A stretch of DNA of 64,000 bases, taken from assembly GCF_004331995.1 (NCBI RefSeq), contig NZ_SJDT01000004.1:1-64000 (forward strand), in the 5' to 3' direction. This DNA is from Arcanobacterium bovis (GTDB lineage Bacteria > Actinomycetota > Actinomycetes > Actinomycetales > Actinomycetaceae). Numbering within the stretch: position 1 is the first letter of the stretch; the number at the start of each line of letters is the position of its first letter. Positions 1 to 7,946 of the stretch are shown one piece after another. The notes under the pieces are model-generated. The model did not search any database. It was not told where the DNA came from and saw nothing but the letters and a program-made list of their open reading frames with translations. The position numbers and the translations under genes were made by a program.

Positions 1-51
1 CAACCACCACACAACGTCGAACATGAACAAGGTGAGAAAGGAGCAGGTCAG

Positions 52-438
52 GTGAGGTTTATACTTAACGTTATCTGGCTCGTACTCAGCGGATTTTGGC
101 TATTTTGGTGGTATGTGCTCTTTGGGGTAATCGCGTGCCTGTTCATTGTCACGATTCCGGCCGGAGTTGCGTGTTTTCGAATCGCATTCTACGTTTTGTG
201 GCCGTTTGGTCGCACAGTAGTTGACCAGCCAAATGCCGGCGTAGGTTCGATGCTTATGAACGTTGTTTGGTTTATTGTGGCGGGATTGCCGTTGGCGGTG
301 GGCCATGTTGTTACGGCTGTTGCCCTGGCACTAACGATCATTGGCGTTCCTCTAGCCTGGGCGAATATTAAACTTATCCCGGTTACGTGCTTCCCGTTTG
401 GCAAGCAGATCGTACTTTCGGCTAACTCGGCTTTCTAA
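52..438 (+). CDS. YccF-family inner membrane protein
   Basis: A 128-residue, very hydrophobic protein. The N-terminus (RFILNVIWLVLSGFW) and the repeated pattern of two related halves, each with a hydrophobic pair followed by a PFG motif (WPFGR near 51-55, FPFGK near 115-119), match the YccF (DUF307) family of small membrane proteins of unknown function. About four membrane segments are visible. The GTG start at 52 is supported by AAGGAG about ten bases upstream. Its 3' end overlaps the 3' end of the convergent exporter gene on the minus strand by 17 bases. No function can be assigned beyond the family. Confidence 0.85.
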   Translation: MRFILNVIWLVLSGFWLFWWYVLFGVIACLFIVTIPAGVACFRIAFYVLWPFGRTVVDQPNAGVGSMLMNVVWFIVAGLPLAVGHVVTAVALALTIIGVPLAWANIKLIPVTCFPFGKQIVLSANSAF

Positions 439-1006
439 GTATTTTCACAATCACAAGTAGGAACAACAGGCAGGCATTAGCAATCCACGGCGTCGTGGCG
501 TTGTATGGCTGCAAAGCGAAGGCCCACATGAGGGGCTTAGAATTATTATCCACACCCAGTATCCATATCACTATCGCGTTCGCAATCGGTATGAAATAGG
601 CTAAGTTACGCGAGAACGGCACTAATACTGCGGCTAACAAAGAATAATATATAGCCGTTCGCAGAACTAAAATATATTCGAGGTCGCCAGCTGTAGTGAG
701 CACTGAACCTAGCAAAATGCAGCTTGCAAGTAGCAACGAGTCGATCGCGTTGTTGCGATTGGCATAGGGGCTAAGTTTATTTATCGTTTCCGACTGCTCT
801 GTGTTCAGGACGACGACGGGGATGCAGTATAGCGAAAACGGCAGACTCCACAATACGTTATAAACACCCAACCGTCCGATAACTTTATAGCTTTCGCTGG
901 GGATAAGTGCTGTCAATATGCTTAATGTAGTAATAAATAAGGCAACGAAAACAAGTTTTCGTATTCTAAGGACGAGAAGAACATCGTGAAATTTCGATAA
1001 GAGCAT
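422..1006 (-). CDS. ABC exporter membrane subunit (second permease), unrecognised family
   Basis: A 194-residue protein with five to six hydrophobic segments and no soluble domain. It is the last gene of a minus-strand unit (peptide, ATPase, permease 1, permease 2) and overlaps the 3' end of permease 1 by 41 bases, so translation is probably coupled. The arrangement of one ATPase with two dissimilar membrane proteins resembles exporters of the self-immunity or drug-resistance kind (LanFEG/BcrAB-like). Sequence alone does not place it in a named family, and the substrate is unknown. No convincing Shine-Dalgarno precedes the ATG. Confidence 0.6.
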   Translation of the reverse strand: MLLSKFHDVLLVLRIRKLVFVALFITTLSILTALIPSESYKVIGRLGVYNVLWSLPFSLYCIPVVVLNTEQSETINKLSPYANRNNAIDSLLLASCILLGSVLTTAGDLEYILVLRTAIYYSLLAAVLVPFSRNLAYFIPIANAIVIWILGVDNNSKPLMWAFALQPYNATTPWIANACLLFLLVIVKILRKPS

Positions 1007-2165
1007 GTTCTGCTACTTCGTGACTTATTGAACGGTTGCGGTCGGTATCCTTCATAGCCTTTTGCTCAAGCTCATAAAAATATTGATATGCGTCAGTCCA
1101 GTATTGTTGGATCTTGTTGAAATCACACTGGGGAGATACGAGCGCATTCATAAAATCTTGGGCATTGTTCGCGAGCCCTTCGTCGTCGTGAAACACGCCA
1201 AATGGACTGCTTTCTTGTCCTGCGCCGTCTTGTGCCCAATCGGTGGACCATGCAATGGTTGGGAATTCGTTATGTAGCTGTGTGTAGGTGCTTTGTAATC
1301 TTTGGGCAGACTTATTAAGAAATTCTTTGTATCCTATTCCGACACACACATGTAGATTTTCGGTACTTTTGCACGTAATCGAGGGCAAACTCGAGGCTAG
1401 GCGAAAATCAATATTGTTGCGAGAGTATTTGAGTTCTGTTTGATGGCTCAAGACAATGATCAGGAGAAATAATACGCACGAAAGCATTCTGAACGTTACG
1501 GTGACTTTTGCGCGGTTAGGAATAGCAAATGCACTTGCGACGAAAATAATGCAAATGTGGCAACCTATTTGTAACAAATGATAGAGAATGTTGGGTTCGT
1601 ATCCAACAAGTGTGCCGGTAGCACCGCCTGTTTGCACTAAAATCCGCAATGTTGAGCCATAGAGAGCGATATATATGCCAAACACTACTACTGCGATGAT
1701 TGGGCCGAGATAGTCGGATGCGTGGTGCAATCCAAATGCTAGACCTATTGATGCGCTGGTGATAATAAAAGCAGATGCACTGATGATAGGAAGTAGATCG
1801 GCCGGAGTGAAGTCAGAAAGCGGCACTTTGTTCGTGCACATAGCCAACATAATGATGTAAAACACGAAAAAGTAGCATAAGAATGGTGTTGATATTCCGA
1901 TTAATTCGACGAAATATGAGCGATATTTCTTTAGCGAAAGTGCGTTGAGCGGATTGCTTGAGCGCATGTGTGGTGAATAAGCGGCGCTAGCGTAACCAGC
2001 GATCACAGGGCATAAAATAATCGTGCACATTGATGCTTGCATCGAAGCTAGGGTGTAATCGAATACCCAAGTACGAGGTCGTGCAAGAAGATGAACTGAA
2101 AATATTCCGATGCATATAAATGCGATGACTAACCAGTGTCGTCTATCAATACTGTACTTAAGCAT
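966..2165 (-). CDS. ABC exporter permease with C-terminal soluble domain
   Basis: About 399 residues: roughly six membrane segments over residues 12-240, then about 150 hydrophilic residues (from about 250 to the end) that probably form an extracytoplasmic domain. I place the start at the ATG at 2165, whose A is shared with the TAA of the ATPase gene (TAATG), a classical coupling; an in-frame GTG 12 bases upstream is the alternative. Membrane part plus soluble C-terminal domain fits a permease fused to a substrate-handling or sensor domain. Context (ATPase upstream, second permease downstream) indicates an exporter. The family is not recognised. Confidence 0.65.
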   Translation of the reverse strand: MLKYSIDRRHWLVIAFICIGIFSVHLLARPRTWVFDYTLASMQASMCTIILCPVIAGYASAAYSPHMRSSNPLNALSLKKYRSYFVELIGISTPFLCYFFVFYIIMLAMCTNKVPLSDFTPADLLPIISASAFIITSASIGLAFGLHHASDYLGPIIAVVVFGIYIALYGSTLRILVQTGGATGTLVGYEPNILYHLLQIGCHICIIFVASAFAIPNRAKVTVTFRMLSCVLFLLIIVLSHQTELKYSRNNIDFRLASSLPSITCKSTENLHVCVGIGYKEFLNKSAQRLQSTYTQLHNEFPTIAWSTDWAQDGAGQESSPFGVFHDDEGLANNAQDFMNALVSPQCDFNKIQQYWTDAYQYFYELEQKAMKDTDRNRSISHEVAEHALIEISRCSSRP

Positions 2166-2869
2166 TAGTCTTGCCACTCTTGACTCATAAGATCAATAAG
2201 ATCTGTGCGGGTTAGTTGAGCAGAATTTTCGCACTGCGCGATGAGGCGCCCGTTGTTCATGACGAAAACCCAGTCGGCAATAGCTAGAGCCTGATCAAGC
2301 GAGTGAGTTGAGAGTAGAACGATAGAGTTTTGCGCATATATTTTCAGTAGAGCATTGATCTTCTCTTGGTGTAACGGATCCAGCCCAGAGCAAGGCTCGT
2401 CCAGAATTAAGAGATGGGGATTATTTACGAGGGCTTGCAACAAATAAACCCGTTGTTTCATTCCGCCAGATAAAGCTCTTAACTTGCAGTCAGCCACAGA
2501 TAGTAAATCAGATTGTTCGAGCATAGTAGTGATTAGAGTCTTGTACTCGTGCCGCGGAACTCCTTTCAACCAGGCTGCATAGGCGAGTGCCTCATATACT
2601 GTGTATTGAGCGGAAAATGTGGCGAACTGATCCATGTATCCAAGCTGATATCGGATTGTTGAGACTTGCGAAGCACAATATTCGGTCTCATCAAGCCGAA
2701 CAATGCCTCGATATTTTTCTTGTAATGTTGCGAGAATCCGAAATAATGTGGTTTTTCCAGCACCATTAGCGCCCAAAAATACGCTGATTCCTGTAGTCGC
2801 ATTGAAAGAGATGCCACGTAGTGCTTGTTTTTCTCCAAATGAACAATCTAACTGCGAAACGGACAGCAT
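2165..2869 (-). CDS. ABC transporter ATP-binding protein
   Basis: A typical ABC ATPase: Walker A GANGAGKTT (near residue 34-42 of the ATG form), Q-loop YMDQFATF, signature LSGGMKQR, Walker B LLILDEP and H-loop STHS. It powers the two membrane proteins encoded directly downstream. An in-frame TTG at 2884 is possible, but the ATG at 2869 lies four bases after the TAA of the small upstream ORF (2874-2990), so translational coupling favours it. The subfamily resembles drug/peptide exporters (CcmA-like) rather than importers; there is no binding-protein gene nearby. Confidence 0.85.
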   Translation of the reverse strand: MLSVSQLDCSFGEKQALRGISFNATTGISVFLGANGAGKTTLFRILATLQEKYRGIVRLDETEYCASQVSTIRYQLGYMDQFATFSAQYTVYEALAYAAWLKGVPRHEYKTLITTMLEQSDLLSVADCKLRALSGGMKQRVYLLQALVNNPHLLILDEPCSGLDPLHQEKINALLKIYAQNSIVLLSTHSLDQALAIADWVFVMNNGRLIAQCENSAQLTRTDLIDLMSQEWQD

Positions 2870-2873
2870 GGAT

Positions 2874-2990
2874 TTAGTATCCAATGGTTAGTATTGCTTC
2901 GGTGCATTTGTCAGGAATCGGAAAGCCCATTTGAGCGCAAGCATACATCTCGCCCCGCATGGCATCGCCGTCACGGAGTTTATTTGACAT
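2874..2990 (-). CDS. Small peptide (38 aa), first gene of exporter operon
   Basis: A 38-codon ORF from ATG 2990 to TAA 2874, preceded on the minus strand by AAAGGGA about seven bases before the ATG, a good ribosome-binding site. The product begins MSNKLRDGDAMRGEMY, has a central CAQMGFPIPDKC segment with two cysteines eleven residues apart, and ends in Gly-Tyr. It is charged in the first half and more hydrophobic in the second. The stop sits four bases before the likely ABC ATPase start. This could be an exported or modified peptide, or simply a coupling leader peptide. No modification enzyme or protease gene is adjacent. Confidence 0.5.
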   Translation of the reverse strand: MSNKLRDGDAMRGEMYACAQMGFPIPDKCTEAILTIGY

Positions 2991-3202
2991 GACAAAATCC
3001 CTTTCGGAAACTGCTGTTTGCGTCGCTTCAAACGATACGCCGTTGTTCCCGATTTGTGAATAGCGCTACTTTTGACCCTTTTGTGCAATTGTTGATTTTG
3101 TGGCGGTTTTCGGCGTTTTTATGTCTAGTAAATCCGCGCATCATGCACATTATTTCGAATTTAAGTCCTTTTACGGCGCTGAATCCTATACAATAAAAAC
3201 AC

Positions 3203-3288
3203 CGACAGGGGAGCGCCGGAAGGCGCTGAGAGTGCAATTGATGCAGACCCTCGAACCTGATTCCGGATCATGCCGGCGAAGGAAGTCG
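3203..3288 (+). promoter_or_regulatory. TPP riboswitch (THI element) aptamer
   Basis: The conserved THI-box strings occur in order: AGGGGAGC near 3207, GCTGAGAG near 3225, GCAGACCCT near 3243, GAACCTGAT near 3253 and TGCCGGCGAAGGAA near 3271, closed by a short P1 helix (CGAC 3203-3206 with GTCG 3285-3288). It lies directly upstream of the thiamine-uptake genes and should turn them off when thiamine pyrophosphate is bound. A possible -10 hexamer TACAAT at 3189-3194 would put the transcript start just before the aptamer. Confidence 0.96.
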
Positions 3289-3325
3289 AGTTCTCTCCGT
3301 TTCGTGCAATAGCGCGCGAAATCGC

Positions 3326-3347
3326 CCTCCAAAACTCTATTTGGAGG
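3326..3347 (+). promoter_or_regulatory. Shine-Dalgarno-sequestering hairpin of the TPP riboswitch
   Basis: CCTCCAAA (3326-3333) can pair perfectly with TTTGGAGG (3340-3347) across a six-base loop. The right arm contains the GGAGG that serves the ATG at 3352. The hairpin would hide the ribosome-binding site, which points to translational rather than transcriptional control. No U-tract follows. Confidence 0.75.
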
Positions 3348-3351
3348 AAAA

Positions 3352-4383
3352 ATGTTTTCTCTTCGTAAAGTGGCTGCTACGATCGCCGTCGCAGCTCTTG
3401 CATTGGCTGGTTGTTCTGCTGCCGATCAAAAGAAGTCAGATTCAGGCAAAGGTTCAACCGTCACAATCCTCACTCATGATTCGTTTAACTTGAGCAAGGA
3501 CGATATTGCCGCGTTCGAAAAAGAATCGGGCTACAAACTTAAGACTGTGTCTACTGGCGATGGCACGGTGCTTAACCAGCTCAAACTCAACAAAGACAAG
3601 CCCACTGTGGACGGCTTCTTCGGCGTCGATTCTTTTAACGCACAGGCTGTTGTTGACGCTGGTGTTGCAGCTGACTTCGTGCCAAAAGACTTCTCGTCAC
3701 CTTATATCGTGGACGATAAATTGACCCCGATTGATCGCGGTCACGTCTGCCTCAACGTGGACAACGAATGGTTCAAAGCCCGCAACCAAGCTGCGCCGGC
3801 AAGCTTCGACGATCTCCTCAAACCAGAGTTCAAGAAGCTCACGGTGCTCACCGATCCGCTCACGTCCACCCCAGGATTCGCCTTCCTCACCGCAACTATC
3901 ACCAAGTACGGTGACGACTGGAAAACCTACTGGACGAACCTACTTGCTAATGGCGCCAAGATCGACGACGGGTGGTCGAGCGCGTACTATACAGATTTCT
4001 CCGGTGGTGATGGAAAAGGTGCGTACCCAATCGTGCTAAGCTATTCGTCGTCGCCAGCATATTCGCAGGGGAAAACCGGCTCGGTAGACGCTACCTGCAT
4101 TGAACAGGTCGAATACGCTGGAGTGACCGAAGGAGCGAAGAATCCCGACGGTGCACAGGCATTCATTTCCTTCCTAGTCTCCGAGAAAGTACAAAAGACA
4201 ATCCCTGAGAACATGTATATGTACCCAGTTCTCGACTCGGTTAAACTCCCAGATGACTGGCAAAAATACGCTCAGATGCCGAAAAATCCCATCGAAGTTG
4301 ATCTGAAGAAGGTTGCTAAGAATCGAGATTCTTGGCTCAAGGATTGGTCGGAACTGTATCAAAAGTCTAACCCTGCTAAATAG
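3352..4383 (+). CDS. thiB: Thiamine ABC transporter substrate-binding lipoprotein
   Basis: A 343-residue extracytoplasmic solute-binding protein. A lipoprotein signal with lipobox LALAGC puts the lipidated cysteine at residue 21. The mature part begins with the periplasmic-binding pattern VTILTHDSFNLSKDDI, and a central DGWSSAYYTDF/GAYPIVLSYSSSPAY region is typical of thiamine-binding proteins (ThiB/TbpA). GGAGG lies four bases upstream of the ATG inside the riboswitch hairpin. It is followed by the permease and ATPase genes, forming a complete thiamine (or phosphoester) importer. The TPP riboswitch upstream makes the substrate assignment strong. Confidence 0.92.
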   Translation: MFSLRKVAATIAVAALALAGCSAADQKKSDSGKGSTVTILTHDSFNLSKDDIAAFEKESGYKLKTVSTGDGTVLNQLKLNKDKPTVDGFFGVDSFNAQAVVDAGVAADFVPKDFSSPYIVDDKLTPIDRGHVCLNVDNEWFKARNQAAPASFDDLLKPEFKKLTVLTDPLTSTPGFAFLTATITKYGDDWKTYWTNLLANGAKIDDGWSSAYYTDFSGGDGKGAYPIVLSYSSSPAYSQGKTGSVDATCIEQVEYAGVTEGAKNPDGAQAFISFLVSEKVQKTIPENMYMYPVLDSVKLPDDWQKYAQMPKNPIEVDLKKVAKNRDSWLKDWSELYQKSNPAK

Positions 4384-4441
4384 GCTCGTTTAGTCTCGTT
4401 GATGCAGAATTTCGCCTAACACAAGAAGAACTCAAGAACAC

Positions 4442-6103
4442 GTGAAAGTATTGAGCAAACTTGGCTGGGGCAGCGCGATAGCGCTGCCCCTAGTGTTCAT
4501 TCTTATATTCTTCGTATGGCCGGTGGGTGCGATGCTGGTCCGAGGATTCCTTGGAGTAGATGCAACATCATCGAACCAAACGGGAATATGGTCGGGGGTC
4601 TTCGAGGTATTTGGCGAGTCGAGAACTTGGAAAATCATCTGGCAAACCCTGTGGATGGCATTCGCAGGAACTGCATTGTCGGTGCTCTTAGGCATTCCAG
4701 GTGCTTATACGTTGTATTGCCTAGATTTTCGAGGAAAACGACTTTTGCGCGGTCTGGTTTCGATTCCGTTTGTGCTGCCCACAGTGGTAGTTGGCATCGC
4801 TTTCCGCTCTCTTCTTGAAGGTCCGCTCAGCTTTCTCGGACTCGCAAATTCCACATCAGCAGTGGTCATGGCGATGGTATTCTTCAATTTCTCGGTAATC
4901 GTGCGCACAGTTGGCACAATGTGGTCTGGTATCGACCACCGCACAGCTGAAGCTGCTCGCACACTCGGTGCTACGCCGCTGCGTGCCTTTCTCACAGTTA
5001 CGTTACCTCAGCTTGCGCCCGCCGTCGCCGCCGGTTCTGGCCTGGTATTTCTCTATTGCTCCACGGCGTACGGCATAGTCACTACACTCGGAAATCCGGG
5101 ATACGGAACCATCGAGATGGAGATATACCTGCAAACGGTGACTTTCTTCAATCTTGATCGCGCCGCGATTCTCAGCGTTTTGCAATTCATGATCGTCTTG
5201 TTTGCCTTGCTTGTAACCACGAGTTTAACCAAAAAAACAGAGGTCGCGTTGCGGGTGCGCAAAGATTCTTCGTGTCCAGTGCGCAGGGGCGACGCCGGAG
5301 CCCTCGTGGCGACTTTAGCCTCAGTAGCGTTCATCGTGGCTCCCTTGCTCACACTCGCGGTCCGATCTTTTCGAGTGCATGATGAATGGTCGTTGGAAAA
5401 TTATCGCCGATTGCAAACTCCTGGAACTGGCTTCACGGGCGGGACCACCGTGTTTGAAGGCATCTCGCACTCCATAAAAATCGCCACGGACGCCACGATG
5501 ATTGCGCTCGTTATCGCGATCCCCTTGGCTCTCGTACTATCTCGGCAAGTTGATGGAGTGCGCGCGCGTTTTCAACAGCTCCTCGACGGATTCGTGCTAT
5601 TGCCGCTAGGAATCTCAACAGTAACCGTAGGATTCGGTTTTCTCATCACATTTGGCCCAACGACTTTTGGCCGTTCACCGCTACTCGTTCCAGTAGCACA
5701 AGCCGTAGTGGCGTTGCCACTGGCAGTGCGCGTACTACTACCAGTTTTGCGGGCTATAGATCCGCGCATGAGAGAGGCGGCTGCAACCCTTGGTGCTTCA
5801 CCAGCGAAAATATTGCAGACGATAGATCTGCCATTCTTGGCGCGTGGTTTAGGATTAGCCACAGGATTCTCTTTTGCGGTATCACTTGGCGAATTTGGTG
5901 CCACATCATTCCTCGCAGATCCCGCTTATCAGACGCTACCTGTGGTGATTGTCAAACTCCTCTCGCGACCAGGCGAATACAACTATGGGATGGCGCTCGC
6001 CGGTGCTGTGATCCTAGCGGTGGCGACGGCGTCGGCGATGATCGCTGCGGAAACTTTGAGCATGCGCCGCGAAACGGCATCGCTCTTAGAAAGGAAGGCA
6101 TGA
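4442..6103 (+). CDS. thiP: Thiamine ABC transporter permease
   Basis: A 553-residue membrane protein made of two fused permease domains, as is usual for ThiP. Each half carries an EAA loop: AEAARTLGATPLRAF in the first half and REAAATLGASPAKIL in the second, the contact points with the ATPase. About twelve membrane segments are visible. GTG start 58 bases after thiB; the Shine-Dalgarno is weak. It is followed after one base by thiQ. Confidence 0.92.
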   Translation: MKVLSKLGWGSAIALPLVFILIFFVWPVGAMLVRGFLGVDATSSNQTGIWSGVFEVFGESRTWKIIWQTLWMAFAGTALSVLLGIPGAYTLYCLDFRGKRLLRGLVSIPFVLPTVVVGIAFRSLLEGPLSFLGLANSTSAVVMAMVFFNFSVIVRTVGTMWSGIDHRTAEAARTLGATPLRAFLTVTLPQLAPAVAAGSGLVFLYCSTAYGIVTTLGNPGYGTIEMEIYLQTVTFFNLDRAAILSVLQFMIVLFALLVTTSLTKKTEVALRVRKDSSCPVRRGDAGALVATLASVAFIVAPLLTLAVRSFRVHDEWSLENYRRLQTPGTGFTGGTTVFEGISHSIKIATDATMIALVIAIPLALVLSRQVDGVRARFQQLLDGFVLLPLGISTVTVGFGFLITFGPTTFGRSPLLVPVAQAVVALPLAVRVLLPVLRAIDPRMREAAATLGASPAKILQTIDLPFLARGLGLATGFSFAVSLGEFGATSFLADPAYQTLPVVIVKLLSRPGEYNYGMALAGAVILAVATASAMIAAETLSMRRETASLLERKA

Positions 6104-6104
6104 T

Positions 6105-6818
6105 ATGGCGAGCAACATGGCGAGCAGTAATTCTGACGGGCACGCCCAACAGCCACTGGCGCTCGATTTGCGCGGGGTAGACGTTACCTACCCTAATGGT
6201 TTCACGGCTGTGCGCGGCGTCGACCTCGGTGTTCGGCACGGAGAAATCGTCGCACTACTGGGGGCTTCTGGCTCGGGAAAATCCACTTTACTGCGCGCGA
6301 TTGCAGGCCTTGAGCGCGTTAGCTCGGGAGTGATATTTCTCGACGGTAAAGACGTGCGCGACGCTCCAGTTCACCAGCGAAATACCGGAATGGTATTCCA
6401 AGACGGACAACTTTTTCCGCACCGAAACGTGTTCAGGAATATTTCCTACGGGCTTGAAATGCGCCGCGTGCCGCGAGACGAACGCGAAGAACGAGTTCGT
6501 GAACTGCTCAAACTTGTCGATTTGGAGCAATTTGCCGGGCGACCTGTGAGTACGCTCTCTGGTGGGCAAGCACAAAGAGTTGCATTAGCGCGCTCCCTTG
6601 CGCCCAGGCCAGCAGTGTTACTGCTTGATGAACCGCTTTCCGCCCTAGACCGCAAGTTGCGAGAGTCGCTCGCGGTGCAATTGCGCAGTATATTGACGAC
6701 GACGGCGACCACCAGCATTTTTGTTACTCACGATGAAGATGAGGCGCATACCGTGGCGGATCGCGTGGTAGTGATGGAAGCTGGGCAGATCAGTGCCGAT
6801 CATCAAAGGCAGCGCTAA
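6105..6818 (+). CDS. thiQ: Thiamine ABC transporter ATP-binding protein
   Basis: A 237-residue ATPase with Walker A GASGSGKST, Q-loop GMVFQDGQLFPH, signature LSGGQAQRVALARS, Walker B VLLLDEPLSALD and H-loop FVTHDEDEAH. Strong AAGGAAGG upstream of the ATG. It completes thiBPQ. The protein ends soon after the H-loop region without an extra regulatory domain, as in other ThiQ proteins. Its stop lies three bases from the end of the convergent phosphodiesterase gene. Confidence 0.92.
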   Translation: MASNMASSNSDGHAQQPLALDLRGVDVTYPNGFTAVRGVDLGVRHGEIVALLGASGSGKSTLLRAIAGLERVSSGVIFLDGKDVRDAPVHQRNTGMVFQDGQLFPHRNVFRNISYGLEMRRVPRDEREERVRELLKLVDLEQFAGRPVSTLSGGQAQRVALARSLAPRPAVLLLDEPLSALDRKLRESLAVQLRSILTTTATTSIFVTHDEDEAHTVADRVVVMEAGQISADHQRQR

Positions 6819-6821
6819 CAG

Positions 6822-7922
6822 CTACGACTTTCGATAGTGACCTGCCAGCCGTAGCTCTCGTCGGCTGGGCCGTTTCATGGTGATGGACTCAGCCGGAGCG
6901 CTTTGGGTTGAGCGCTGCGATGGCGTCGATGAAGTCCGAGCTCCTTGAGATGGCTGTGCTGATAGATCCGCTTGAGCTGACTGTGCAACCTGCGTTACTT
7001 GTTCGGGTGTGGTGCAGCGGGGCTCAGTGGAGTTCGACGTTAGCGCAGAAGGGCATACCAGCAACTCTCCACGTCGATTTCGAGCCTCCCGATTAATCAT
7101 CATCTCAATGGCTCGTTCCGGATAATCGGTGGTCACTGCGTCGATACCCATATTCCAGAACTGGTTCATCGCAGTAAATGAGTTCACCGACCATACCCGT
7201 ACGCCGATTCCCAAATCGTGTGCCATTGACATAAACCGCTCGGCGAAAACTGGATTGCGCATCAAAGGTGACATAACGCCGTCGTACGGAATATGCGCCC
7301 AATTGGACACACGTAAGTGTGGGTCAGGCTTCAAGCCGAGACGTGCGCAACGAATGAGCTCGGCAAGATTCTCCCAACCCAAGGTGCGCTGCAAGAGTGG
7401 GGAGGTGCGAGCGCGCACTTCTTCTAAATACGACGCCCACGAGTGAGAGACGCAGATCCGGCCGGCACTGCGCGTACGGTTGATAACTTCGATCAGCGCA
7501 TCGATTGCCGCCGGATTTTTGATGTCGATAATGAACTGTGCATACGGAAATGCCACGAGAAGATCGTCCAGTTTTAAGATTCGATCACGCCAGCCATTTG
7601 GTCCGTGCACCACTGCCGTTGTTGCCAGAATTTCCCACGTATAACCGCTAATTGGTCCGTTGAGATTGGTGATGCGATCGAGGGTGGCATCGTGAAAACA
7701 TACCACGACGCCGTCGGCCGTCACCTGCACGTCCGTCTCTAGCACTCGGCAGCCGCCGTCCCACGCATGGCGAAAAGCCATCATCGTGTTCTCAGGATAA
7801 AGACCGCTCGAACCGCGATGGGCAATAACACGCTCGCGAAAATGGGAAGCAAAGCGGGGAGGAAGCGGGCCTTCAAATTTCTTTGAAGTCCCTATAACTC
7901 GCGGTAGACGTGCTTGCTCCAT
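6822..7922 (-). CDS. Glycerophosphodiester phosphodiesterase family protein
   Basis: A GDPD TIM-barrel: VIAHRGSSGLYPENTMMAF (catalytic His, then PENT), ETDVQVTADGVVVCFHD with the Glu/Asp metal ligands and second catalytic His, and later VSHSW, VWSVNS and AVTTDYPE. It hydrolyses glycerophosphodiesters to glycerol-3-phosphate and an alcohol. No signal peptide, so probably cytosolic. The last 90 or so residues (from about 280) are Ser/Thr/Gln/Pro-rich and low complexity, ending in a basic RPSRRELRLAGHYRKS tail, not part of the usual domain. It starts 24 bases after the upstream GalT-like gene and is likely co-transcribed. Confidence 0.88.
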   Translation of the reverse strand: MEQARLPRVIGTSKKFEGPLPPRFASHFRERVIAHRGSSGLYPENTMMAFRHAWDGGCRVLETDVQVTADGVVVCFHDATLDRITNLNGPISGYTWEILATTAVVHGPNGWRDRILKLDDLLVAFPYAQFIIDIKNPAAIDALIEVINRTRSAGRICVSHSWASYLEEVRARTSPLLQRTLGWENLAELIRCARLGLKPDPHLRVSNWAHIPYDGVMSPLMRNPVFAERFMSMAHDLGIGVRVWSVNSFTAMNQFWNMGIDAVTTDYPERAIEMMINREARNRRGELLVCPSALTSNSTEPRCTTPEQVTQVAQSAQADLSAQPSQGARTSSTPSQRSTQSAPAESITMKRPSRRELRLAGHYRKS

Positions 7923-7946
7923 ACCTCTGTGCTTTGTCCTGTGTAG

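Noticed and set aside
2888-3088. A 66-codon minus-strand frame upstream of the ABC ATPase
   Set aside because: It overlaps the 38-codon ORF in another frame and lacks a ribosome-binding site; the 38-codon ORF is better supported.
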